The notes under the pieces are model-generated. The model was given only the letters and a program-made list of their open reading frames with translations, searched no databases and had not been told where the DNA came from. From contig NZ_JOFH01000009.1 in the NCBI RefSeq assembly GCF_000721235.1, positions 1 to 64,000 on the forward strand: a stretch of 64,000 nucleotides of DNA, read 5' to 3'. The DNA is from Streptomyces olivaceus. Lineage in GTDB: Bacteria; Actinomycetota; Actinomycetes; Streptomycetales; Streptomycetaceae. A program made the translations under genes and the position numbers. Of this stretch, positions 16,610 through 23,495 are shown one piece after another (position 1 is the stretch's first letter; each line of letters opens with the position of its first letter).

Positions 16610-17356
16610 TCAGACGACAGCGGCACCCACGGGTGGCCCGCGGAAGGTAAGGGAGGAGCACAGGAGCAGCCGCACCGTGGCGTCGACGACGGCGGTACGG
16701 CGCCTGCGGACGGACGGACGGCCCACGGGGGTCGGCAGAGCCAGCAGCAGTCGCAGCGGCGCCGCCAGCCAGGCCGCCGCCGCCCGCAGGACCCGGAAGA
16801 CGGCCCGTTCACCGTGGGCCAGCCACAGCCCGCACAGCACCGCGGCCAGCAGGTGCGCGGCGAACATGCCGACCGAGGAGGCCCCGCTCATGGTGTGCAC
16901 GTGGCCCAGGCCGGGCATGCCGTGGCCCGCGTGGGCGGCGCCGCCCATGTCCATCCCGCCCATGGAGCCCGTGTGCAGGGAGTGGGTGCCCAGGGAACCC
17001 GTGTGCATGGAGTGGGTGCCCAGGGACCCCGTGGGCATGGAGTGGGCGTGCGGGGAGCCGGTGCCCGTCGGGGCCGGCGGGTGGGAGAGCGGCGGCGCGG
17101 CGAGCGTCTGCGCCTTGGAGAAGGTCTCGTGCAGTACGAGCTGCGCGGCGGTCACGACCGTGACGACGAGCGGGAGTCCGCGTTCCCGCCCGGCGAGCAG
17201 CCAGCCCACCGCGCCGGTCGCAGCCGCTCCCGCGGCCAGGGTCCACCAGGGGACGGGTTCGCCCGACATGGTCGCGTGCCCGAGGGCGGCGAGCAGCACG
17301 CAGACGGCGGCGAAAACGCCGGCCCGCACCGCGCGGCACCACCCTCGGACAGTCAT
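16610..17356 (-). CDS. Met/His-rich integral membrane protein, copper-associated
   Basis: A 248-residue membrane protein with about five predicted spans: two or three before residue 90 and two after residue 165. The extramembrane loop at about 95-160 is packed with Met, His and Gly, including three imperfect GSLGTHSMHT repeats, GGMDMGG and HAGHGMPGLGHVHTM. Such loops usually bind Cu(I), and the gene sits next to a copper chaperone and a copper ATPase. It resembles the DUF5134-type proteins of actinobacterial copper loci, but I hold that name loosely. The loop repeats correspond to the 30-base DNA repeat at 16965-17054. Confidence 0.85.
   Translation of the reverse strand: MTVRGWCRAVRAGVFAAVCVLLAALGHATMSGEPVPWWTLAAGAAATGAVGWLLAGRERGLPLVVTVVTAAQLVLHETFSKAQTLAAPPLSHPPAPTGTGSPHAHSMPTGSLGTHSMHTGSLGTHSLHTGSMGGMDMGGAAHAGHGMPGLGHVHTMSGASSVGMFAAHLLAAVLCGLWLAHGERAVFRVLRAAAAWLAAPLRLLLALPTPVGRPSVRRRRTAVVDATVRLLLCSSLTFRGPPVGAAVV
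16965..17054. repeat. Three 30-base tandem repeats within Met/His-rich gene
   Basis: Units start at 16965, 16995 and 17025; the first two differ at two positions and the third is more diverged. Each encodes ten residues of the form GSLGTHSMHT on the minus strand, so unit loss or gain keeps frame and changes the number of His/Met ligands. Confidence 0.85.
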
Positions 17357-17422
17357 AGCCCGCCCATCCTCGCACCCGGCATCGGCCCGTCGTCAGGGGG
17401 TACGTACGAGCACCCGCCCCGC

Positions 17423-17459
17423 GACTCACCTCGAGCCGGGTGACTCACCTCACACCCGG
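17423..17459. repeat. Direct repeats and inverted repeat upstream of Met/His-rich gene
   Basis: GACTCACCTC occurs at 17423-17432 and 17442-17451 (19-base period). An inverted repeat CCGGGTG-10-CACCCGG spans 17436-17459. It lies between the chaperone stop and the membrane protein start, so it may be an operator for the membrane protein gene or a terminator hairpin of the copper operon. Confidence 0.4.
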
Positions 17460-17463
17460 TGCG

Positions 17464-17494
17464 CGGGAACTCGGTGTGCACGGGGGACGACTAC
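17464..17494 (+). promoter_or_regulatory. ECF-type promoter, copy D, antisense to chaperone gene
   Basis: GGAAC (17464-17468) and CGACTACTG (17486-17494) with the same 17-base spacer as copies A-C, but on the plus strand. It would fire rightwards into the 3' end of the chaperone gene, antisense to the chaperone/ATPase transcript. No plausible plus-strand gene follows. Its last bases include the chaperone stop codon. Confidence 0.55.
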
Positions 17495-18033
17495 TGGAAG
17501 GAGACAGCACCGGGTCGGACGACGACGGCCGACGCCTCGACGGGGCCGACGCGCCGGAACTCCAGCGTGAACGTCACGAGATCACCCACCTGCCACGGGG
17601 CCGAGGGCACCGGCACCGTCAGGTCCACCCCGTGCGGCGACATGATCAGGTTGCCGCCGGCCGCGACCGAGACGGAGTCGGTCTCCGACCGGTAGGCGGA
17701 GTTCCCCTTCCCCATCCGGTGCCGGGAGAGGGCGGCTTCGCCGGAGACGCCCCGCGCCGTGACCCGGACCAGGGTGTCGGCCGAACCGCCCTCGTTGGCG
17801 AGGTCGAAGAACGCCGCGGTCTCCGGTACCCCGGCGGACGGCAGGAGGACGAGACCATGGGTGACCTCCATATGCGCCGGGCTCCCGGCCCGGCCGGTGC
17901 CGGCCCACGCGGTGAGGCCGGCCAGCGTCAGGCTGCAGGCCGCGACCGGGACCAGGGCCGCCAGCGCCCCGTCCCGCAGCCGTCGCCGGTCGAGACGCCC
18001 GAGCGCCGGCATCCTGTCCGTGATCCTCTTCAT
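17491..18033 (-). CDS. Copper chaperone PCu(A)C-like protein
   Basis: A 180-residue protein with an N-terminal membrane anchor or signal (hydrophobic about 23-46), then a beta-rich domain. The metal site of the family can be read as a Met/His set: SRHRMGKGN and, about 21 residues later, NLIMSPHGVDL. PCu(A)C proteins hold Cu(I) outside the membrane and pass it to cytochrome oxidase or related targets. The start is the ATG at 18033, forming an ATGA overlap with the copper ATPase stop, so the two are translationally coupled. Confidence 0.87.
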   Translation of the reverse strand: MKRITDRMPALGRLDRRRLRDGALAALVPVAACSLTLAGLTAWAGTGRAGSPAHMEVTHGLVLLPSAGVPETAAFFDLANEGGSADTLVRVTARGVSGEAALSRHRMGKGNSAYRSETDSVSVAAGGNLIMSPHGVDLTVPVPSAPWQVGDLVTFTLEFRRVGPVEASAVVVRPGAVSFQ

Positions 18034-20324
18034 CGCAGGCCCGCCTTCCCGCCACGCCCGCCCCGGTGTCCGCTGCCCCAGCCCGGCGAGGGCTCCCAGC
18101 TGCGCAGCCGCAGGCTGTTGGCCACCACCAACACCGAACTCGTCGACATCGCCGCGGCGGCGACCATCGGATCGAGCAGCCCCACCATCGCCAGCGGCAC
18201 GGTGACGACGTTGTAGCCGAACGCCCAGACCAGGTTGACCCGGATGGTGCCCAGGGTGCGCCGGGCGAGGCGGACCGCGTCGACGAGCGCCTCGATGTCC
18301 CCGCGGGCCAGCGTCAGGTCCGCCGCGCCGATGGCCGCGTCGGTGCCGCTGCCCATGGCGATCCCCAGGTCGGCGGCGGCGAGCGCCGCGGCGTCGTTGA
18401 CCCCGTCGCCGACCACCGCGACCCGGCCGCCCTCCTCCTTCAACTCCCGTACGAGGGCGGCCTTGCCCTCCGGTGTGCACCGGGCGTGCACCTCGTCGAT
18501 CCGCAGCGCGGCGGCGACGGCGTCGGCGGGTGCCCTGCGGTCGCCGGTGGCCAGCACGGGACGTACGCCGAGCCTGCGCAGTCGCTCCACGGCCCGGTAG
18601 CTGTCGGGGCGCAGGAGATCACCGACGGCGATCAGCGCCTTCGGCCGGCCGTCGACCTTCACCAGGACGGGCGTGTGCGCGGCCTCCTCAGCCGCGGCCA
18701 GCGCCTTGGCCAGGGCGCGCGGCAGGCTGCCGTCCGGCGCGCCCACGTCGACCGCGTGGCCGTCGACCCGGCCGCTGACCCCGCGGCCCGGGGTCGCGGT
18801 GAAGCCCGAGACGCCGGGCAGCGGTCCGGCGGTCGGCGTGCGGCGGGCGTACGCGACGACCGCCCGTCCGATCGGATGCTCGGATCCCTGCTCGACCGCC
18901 GCCGCGAGCCGCACCACGTCGTCCTGCCCGGGCGTGCCCGGCAGCGCGGTCACCCCGGCCACCGTCATGTGTCCGGTCGTCAGCGTGCCGGTCTTGTCGA
19001 GGACGACGGTGTCCACGTGCTGGAGCGCCTCCAGTGTCTGCGGTCCGCTCACCAGCACGCCCAGCTGGGCTCCGCGGCCGGTGGCGGCCATCAGGGCGGT
19101 CGGCGTCGCCAGACCGAGGGCGCAGGGGCAGGCCACGACCAGGACGGCCACGCAGGCCGTGAGGGCCGCCTGCGGGTCGGCGCCGGCGCCCAGCCAGAAT
19201 CCGAGGACGGTCACGGCGACGGCCAGGACGACGGGGACGAACACCCCGGCGACGGCGTCGGCGAGCCGCTGCGCCCGCGCCTTGCCGGCCTGGGCCTCGG
19301 TCACGAGCCGGGTGATCCGGGCCAGCCGGGTGTCCGCGCCGACCGCGGTGGCCGTGACGAGCAGCAGGCCGCCCTCGTTGACGGCGCCGCCGACCAGAGC
19401 CGAGCCGGGGGACACCTCCACGGGCTTGCTCTCGCCGGTGACCAGGGACAGGTCCACGGCCGAACTGCCCTCCGCCACCCGCCCGTCGGTCGCGACCCGT
19501 TCGCCGGGCCGCACCAGGAAGAGCTGTCCCACCCGCAACTGCTCGACGGGGATCGACCGTTCACCGTATTCGTCCCGTACCGAGACGCGCTTGGCCGCGA
19601 GTTCGGCCAGGGAGCGCAGTGCCGCGCCGGTCCCCCGCTTGGCGCGCGCCTCCAGGAAGCGCCCGGTCAGCACGAACAGCGGCACGCTCACGGCGACTTC
19701 GAGGTACAGGTGGGTCATGCCCTCGGAGGCCGAGGGCACCAGGGTGAACGACATCCGCATCCCGGGCTCGCCGGCTCCGCCGAGGAACAGGGCGTACACC
19801 GACCAGGCGAAGGAGGCCACGACCCCGAGCGAGACCAGCGTGTCCATGGTGGCCGAGGAGTGCCGCAGCCCTCGCAGCGCCCTGATGTGGAACGGCGAGG
19901 CGCTCCACACGACGACCGGGGCGGCGAGCACGAAGCACAGCCACTGCCAGTTGGGGAACTGCAGGGCCGGAACCATGGAGAGCACCAGCACCGGCACCGC
20001 CAGCAGTGCGGTGACCAGCAGCCGTTCCCGGTCACGGCGCGTCTCGGTGTCCTCCTGGTCCGTCCCTTCGGTGTCCGCGCCCCCGTCGGGCGGTACGGGC
20101 AGTTCTGCCCGGTATCCGGCCTGCTCGACCGCGGTGACGAGATCGCCGGGGGCGACGCCGGCCGGGTGGCTCACCCGGGCGAGTCCCGTGGCGAGGTTGA
20201 CCGTGGCCGTGACGCCCTCCAGTCTGGCGAGTTTCTTCTCCACCCGGCGTACACAGGCCGCGCAGGTCATGCCGCCCACGGTGATGTCCGTGACCACGGG
20301 GCTCGCCGTCGTTTCGCCCGCCAT
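18030..20324 (-). CDS. copA: Copper-translocating P1B-type ATPase
   Basis: A 764-residue CopA-type pump. An N-terminal heavy-metal domain carries MTCAACVRRVEKK near residue 25. The membrane metal site is CPC in VVACPCALGLATP near residue 400, the phosphorylated Asp is in DKTGTLTTG near 443, and the hinge is GDGVNDAAAL. The last spans have YNVVTVPLA and MSTSSVLVVANSLRL, the Cu(I) class signature. It exports Cu(I), either for detoxification or to supply external cuproenzymes. The start is the ATG at 20324 overlapping the small upstream gene by one base; a GTG at 20327 is an alternative. Confidence 0.95.
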   Translation of the reverse strand: MAGETTASPVVTDITVGGMTCAACVRRVEKKLARLEGVTATVNLATGLARVSHPAGVAPGDLVTAVEQAGYRAELPVPPDGGADTEGTDQEDTETRRDRERLLVTALLAVPVLVLSMVPALQFPNWQWLCFVLAAPVVVWSASPFHIRALRGLRHSSATMDTLVSLGVVASFAWSVYALFLGGAGEPGMRMSFTLVPSASEGMTHLYLEVAVSVPLFVLTGRFLEARAKRGTGAALRSLAELAAKRVSVRDEYGERSIPVEQLRVGQLFLVRPGERVATDGRVAEGSSAVDLSLVTGESKPVEVSPGSALVGGAVNEGGLLLVTATAVGADTRLARITRLVTEAQAGKARAQRLADAVAGVFVPVVLAVAVTVLGFWLGAGADPQAALTACVAVLVVACPCALGLATPTALMAATGRGAQLGVLVSGPQTLEALQHVDTVVLDKTGTLTTGHMTVAGVTALPGTPGQDDVVRLAAAVEQGSEHPIGRAVVAYARRTPTAGPLPGVSGFTATPGRGVSGRVDGHAVDVGAPDGSLPRALAKALAAAEEAAHTPVLVKVDGRPKALIAVGDLLRPDSYRAVERLRRLGVRPVLATGDRRAPADAVAAALRIDEVHARCTPEGKAALVRELKEEGGRVAVVGDGVNDAAALAAADLGIAMGSGTDAAIGAADLTLARGDIEALVDAVRLARRTLGTIRVNLVWAFGYNVVTVPLAMVGLLDPMVAAAAMSTSSVLVVANSLRLRSWEPSPGWGSGHRGGRGGKAGLR

Positions 20325-20587
20325 CACTCGCCGCTCCCGTGCCGCATGCCCGGCATGTCCTCCATGCCTCCGCCCGTGCCGGACGGGTCGTCACCGCCTC
20401 CTCCTCCGCCGCCGGACCCGCTGGTGCCGTGCATGCCGGGCGCCACGGGACCGGCCGCCGAGCCGGCGGCGTAGGACAGCGCGAACACCAGCACGAGCAG
20501 CAGCACGAAGCCGCAGAGCGCGGAAGGGGGAAGAAGACTGCGGGCGGTCACCCCGGAGGGGCGGGGTACCTGCGGAGCGTCGGCCAT
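20324..20587 (-). CDS. Small Met/His-rich membrane protein
   Basis: An 87-residue protein with one membrane span at about 22-46 and a flexible tail of Gly, Met and His (PGMHGTSG, MEDMPGMRHG). The tail could bind Cu(I). It is the first gene of the copper operon, coupled to copA by a TGATG overlap, with the ECF-type promoter C at 20663-20693 upstream. I know no characterised family for it; a role as copper sensor or donor to CopA is inference. Confidence 0.8.
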   Translation of the reverse strand: MADAPQVPRPSGVTARSLLPPSALCGFVLLLVLVFALSYAAGSAAGPVAPGMHGTSGSGGGGGGGDDPSGTGGGMEDMPGMRHGSGE

Positions 20588-20662
20588 GTCCGGCCTTTCC
20601 TGGTCGCTTCCTGGTCGCTTCGAACCGGCCGTACGGCGATGACTGCCGTGGCCGTGTCGCTC

Positions 20663-20693
20663 CAGTAGTCGGACGGACGGAGCGCCGAGTTCC
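20663..20693 (-). promoter_or_regulatory. ECF-type promoter, copy C (copper operon)
   Basis: GGAAC (20689-20693) and CGACTACTG (20663-20671) on the minus strand with the same 17-base spacer. The -10-like box ends 75 bases upstream of the small membrane protein start at 20587. It would drive the small protein, copA and the copper chaperone together. Confidence 0.75.
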
Positions 20694-20781
20694 GCCGGCC
20701 CGGACGTGACACCCGTCTCACCGAACCGCAGGCGGCCGACGGCCGACAGGCGACAGGCGGCGGGCAGCGGGCAGCGGGCGC

Positions 20782-21405
20782 TTACCGCGGGGTCGGCCGG
20801 GCGGCGGGCCGGAGGCCGTCCATGAGCAGGTTCAGCAGGCGATCGGCCCTGGCCTCCTGCTCCGGCCGGGGGAACACCGTGAAGATGCCGATGAGGGAGG
20901 CGGCGATGTCCTCGGCCGTGATGTCGGAACGGAGGTCGCCCGCCGTGCGGCCCGCGTCGAGGATCGTGGTGATGGCCGTCAGCAGCTCGGTCCGGGTCTG
21001 CGCGTGGGCGATCTCACCCGATTCGATCATCGCGCGCAGTGTGCCGAGCATGCCGTTCTTGGCCGCCGTCCAGTCCCCGAACAGGTCCATCCAGCGCCGC
21101 ATCGACTCCGCCGGGGGCAGGTGGGCGAGCAGTTCGCGGGCGCCGCTCGTCAGCCGCACGATCTGGTCCTGGTAGACCGCGTCGACCAGCGACTCCCGGG
21201 TCGGGAAGTGCCGGTAGAGCGTCGCGATACCGACCCCGGCCTCACGGGCGATCGCACGCATGGACGGTTCGCCGTCCGCCGACATGAACACGCGGGTCGC
21301 CACCGCGAGCAGCTGGTCGCGGTTGCGCGCCGCGTCCGCCCGTGGTGCGCGGACACCCGTGTCACCAGAAACGGAACGCGCTCCGTTTGTGTTACGGTCA
21401 CTCAT
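20782..21405 (-). CDS. TetR-family transcriptional regulator
   Basis: A 207-residue repressor starting at the ATG at 21405. The helix-turn-helix is MRAIAREAGVGIATLYRHFPTR, a textbook TetR recognition segment. It is divergent from the oxidoreductase at 21463. Two identical perfect palindromes AAACGGA-6-TCCGTTT lie at 21369-21388, inside its own first codons, and at 21408-21427, between the genes. This indicates autorepression and control of the oxidoreductase. The inducer is unknown; regulators paired with quinone reductases often sense electrophiles. Confidence 0.93.
   Translation of the reverse strand: MSDRNTNGARSVSGDTGVRAPRADAARNRDQLLAVATRVFMSADGEPSMRAIAREAGVGIATLYRHFPTRESLVDAVYQDQIVRLTSGARELLAHLPPAESMRRWMDLFGDWTAAKNGMLGTLRAMIESGEIAHAQTRTELLTAITTILDAGRTAGDLRSDITAEDIAASLIGIFTVFPRPEQEARADRLLNLLMDGLRPAARPTPR
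21369..21388. promoter_or_regulatory. TetR operator, intragenic copy
   Basis: Perfect 7-base arms AAACGGA and TCCGTTT with a 6-base spacer, within codons 6-13 of the tetR gene. Identical in arms to the copy at 21408-21427. Confidence 0.75.
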
Positions 21406-21407
21406 GT

Positions 21408-21427
21408 AAACGGAGCATAGTCCGTTT
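21408..21427. promoter_or_regulatory. TetR operator, intergenic copy
   Basis: Perfect AAACGGA-6-TCCGTTT palindrome starting 3 bases upstream of the tetR start codon and 36 bases before the divergent oxidoreductase start. Centre-to-centre distance to the intragenic copy is 39 bases. Confidence 0.8.
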
Positions 21428-21462
21428 CGAGGCTCCCTTCGCCCGCGAGGAGACAGGCGCAC

Positions 21463-22422
21463 ATGCAGACGCAGAGCGAACAAGCACGCACCGCCGCCGG
21501 CAGGGCGGTCCGGATGGAGTCCTTCGGCGGCCCCGAAGCCCTGGACGTCCGGGAGGTCACGGAACCGCCGCAGGCCGGCCCGGGGCAGATCCGGGTACGG
21601 GTCACCGCTGCGGGTCTGAACCCGATGGACTGGTTCATGACCGCCGACGCGGACACCGCCGCCCGGTTCGGCCTGACCCTGCCGGTCGGGTTCGGGACCG
21701 ACTACGCGGGTGTGGTCGACCAGGTCGGCGACGGGGTGAGCGGTTTCGCGCCCGGTGACCGGGTGTTCGGCGGTGCCCTCTCCCGCGCGGTAGCCGACTC
21801 CGTGGTGGTCGACGCGTCCGGGACGACCGCGGCGAACGAGGCCCACCACACGCCGGACGGCGTCGACGACCGCACCGCCGCCACCCTCACGATCGCGGGC
21901 CGCACGGCAGCCGCCGCCCTCGACGCGATCGGCCCTGGCCCGGGCGACACGGTCCTGATCGGCGGCTCCGGGGGCGGCGTCGGCGTCTTCGCCGTCCAAC
22001 TGGCCCGCATCGCGGGAGCGCGCGTGATCGGGACGGGTTCGGCGGCGTCGGCCGACCACTTGCGTGACCTCGGAGCCGAACCGGTCACCTACGGCGACGG
22101 CCTGGCCGAGCGGGTCCGGGCCCTTGCTCCCCACGGAGTCACCGCCGCCCTCGACCTCCACGGAACAGACACCGTGCGCGTCGCACGGGACCTCGGCGTC
22201 CCCGACAGCCGCATCTGCACCATCGCCGCACAGGTCGACGGAGTGGTCGCCGCCAACGGCGCGAACGCCGCCCCCGGCGCCCTGGAGGAGATCGCCGGCC
22301 TGATCGCGGCGGGCCTGCTGAGGGTGCCGCTCGCAGCGAGCTTCCCGATCGAGCAGATCCGCGCCGCGGTCGAGCTCCAGGCAGGTCGCCACGTGAAGGG
22401 CAAGGTGGTCATCGACCTCTGA
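21463..22422 (+). CDS. NADP-dependent quinone oxidoreductase-like protein
   Basis: A 319-residue zinc-free medium-chain dehydrogenase/reductase. Family marks are LNPMDWFM in the catalytic domain, GTDYAGVV and the nucleotide-binding GGSGGGVGVFAVQLA near residue 165. There is no zinc-binding Cys cluster, which fits a quinone or enoyl reductase rather than an alcohol dehydrogenase. It acts in the cytoplasm on small electrophiles or quinones. It is divergent from the TetR gene and sits behind the palindrome at 21408-21427, so it is probably inducible by its substrate. Confidence 0.9.
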   Translation: MQTQSEQARTAAGRAVRMESFGGPEALDVREVTEPPQAGPGQIRVRVTAAGLNPMDWFMTADADTAARFGLTLPVGFGTDYAGVVDQVGDGVSGFAPGDRVFGGALSRAVADSVVVDASGTTAANEAHHTPDGVDDRTAATLTIAGRTAAAALDAIGPGPGDTVLIGGSGGGVGVFAVQLARIAGARVIGTGSAASADHLRDLGAEPVTYGDGLAERVRALAPHGVTAALDLHGTDTVRVARDLGVPDSRICTIAAQVDGVVAANGANAAPGALEEIAGLIAAGLLRVPLAASFPIEQIRAAVELQAGRHVKGKVVIDL

Positions 22423-22563
22423 ACACCGGCCGCGGTCACCGTCCTTGGCGTACGAGGCGGGCGGCGGTGGCGGACGTGATCGAGACACGGGCGCCACGTC
22501 CGGGGTCCCCCCTCCGCCCCTCCCCCCTCCAGCTCTCCTCCCTCCGACGGTCCCGCCGTACGG

Positions 22564-22980
22564 TCAGGGGGCGTTGCGCCGTCGCGGCGGCGTGATGACG
22601 TACAGGTCGAGTATGTCCGGCAGAGGCGCCACGCCCGGTCCGCCCGCGCGCGCCCAGGCCGCGATGTCCTCGGTCGCGTCCGGGTCGTTGACCAGTCCGA
22701 GCCAGACCGGCCGGCCACCGGCGGCGCGGCCTGCAGCGGACGGCTGCACGACGACGACGTTGGCCTGGTCGCAGACGTCGAGGCAGTCGGAGACGCGAAC
22801 CGGTGCCGCGGCGCGCAGCCGTTCCGTCTGGGCCGCGTGGTCGACGCCGGTCACCTTGGGACTGCCACAGCAGCAGTCGCGGCAGACGACGATGCGGCAC
22901 GGCGCGGGGCCGGCCGCCGTTCCGGGCCTCGTTGCGGGCCTCGTGCCGGGGGCCGTGCGTCCGGTCGGCGTTGCGGGCAT
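22564..22980 (-). CDS. Thioredoxin-like [2Fe-2S] ferredoxin-domain protein
   Basis: A 138-residue protein. The first 20 residues are Pro/Thr/Gly rich, then [14 protein letters not shown] and, about 35 residues on, [19 protein letters not shown] give the spaced Cys pairs of thioredoxin-fold [2Fe-2S] ferredoxins. The start is the ATG at 22980 with a GAGGGA site; the longer frame to 23154 lies inside the cobalamin riboswitch and is rejected. The riboswitch makes this a B12-regulated gene, so a role in cobalamin or cobalt metabolism is likely, but the partner is unknown. Confidence 0.85.
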   Translation of the reverse strand: MPATPTGRTAPGTRPATRPGTAAGPAPCRIVVCRDCCCGSPKVTGVDHAAQTERLRAAAPVRVSDCLDVCDQANVVVVQPSAAGRAAGGRPVWLGLVNDPDATEDIAAWARAGGPGVAPLPDILDLYVITPPRRRNAP

Positions 22981-23031
22981 GCGGTGCCGTCCCTCTCTCC
23001 GGGGAGATCCGCCCCGGTGGTCCGTCGAGGT

Positions 23032-23180
23032 GGCGACCGCGTGAGTCTCCTGGCTCTCGGGTCGATGCTCGTCCCGGCCTTCCCGCCCGCTGCCGGGCAG
23101 TGGCCTGTCGGGATCCGCTCGCCGATCACAGTGGCGGGACCGCGCCGGATTCACACCGGCTTCCTCGTTCCGCCGTCGCC
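23032..23180 (-). promoter_or_regulatory. Cobalamin riboswitch
   Basis: On the minus strand the core elements appear in order: GCCGGTGTGAATCCGGC, GGTCCCGCCACTGTGA, then GGGAAGGC and the B12 box GAGCCAGGAGACTCAC (23041-23056). A closing stem GGCGAC/GTCGCC pairs 23175-23180 with 23032-23037. Downstream, a CCGGGG...CCCCGG hairpin at 22999-23017 sits just before the ribosome-binding site of the ferredoxin gene and probably acts as a translational switch. B12 binding would reduce expression. Confidence 0.95.
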
Positions 23181-23263
23181 CTGTCGGCGGACATCATCCC
23201 ATCGCACGGTCTTGCCCGGCAGACCCTCCCGCACGGGCCGGATCAGGACAGGCCACGTCGTAA

Positions 23264-23278
23264 TGACATCCATTTCCA
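23264..23278. promoter_or_regulatory. Zur box upstream of rpmF paralogue
   Basis: TGACATCCATTTCCA, read on the minus strand as TGGAAATGGATGTCA, agrees at 11 of 15 positions with the Streptomyces Zur box TGAAAATGATTTTCA as I recall it. It lies 41 bases upstream of the L32 start. Zur blocks transcription when zinc is plentiful, which fits the zinc-saving genes downstream. Confidence 0.65.
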
Positions 23279-23318
23279 TGTAGAGTCGGAGCCGCTCACC
23301 GTCACACCGGAGGTCCCC

Positions 23319-23489
23319 ATGGCCGTGCCCAAGCGCAAGATGTCCCGCAGCAACACCCGTCACCGTCGCGCCCAGTGGAAGGCCACGACAGCCCAGTTGG
23401 TGACCGTCACGGTCGACGGGGTCGCCCACCGGGTGCCCCAGCGGCTCGCCAAGGCCTACGAGCGCGGCCTGCTCCGCCCCGAGGGCTGA
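23319..23489 (+). CDS. rpmF: 50S ribosomal protein L32, zinc-free (C-minus) paralogue
   Basis: A 56-residue protein with the conserved L32 N-terminus [21 protein letters not shown]. The two CxxC zinc-binding pairs of normal L32 are absent: no Cys is present in the whole protein. Such C-minus paralogues replace the zinc form when zinc is scarce, freeing the metal. The start is the ATG at 23319 after GGAGG. The gene lies behind a Zur-box-like site and 6 bases before cobW, so it is part of a zinc-limitation operon. Confidence 0.95.
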   Translation: MAVPKRKMSRSNTRHRRAQWKATTAQLVTVTVDGVAHRVPQRLAKAYERGLLRPEG

Positions 23490-23495
23490 CACCGC

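Noticed and set aside
17459..17695. Plus-strand frame that could be driven by promoter copy D
   Set aside because: The translation shows no family features and lies within the chaperone gene; antisense RNA is the simpler reading.
18066..20474. Long plus-strand open frame over copA
   Set aside because: A shadow of copA; the minus-strand translation carries all P-type ATPase motifs.
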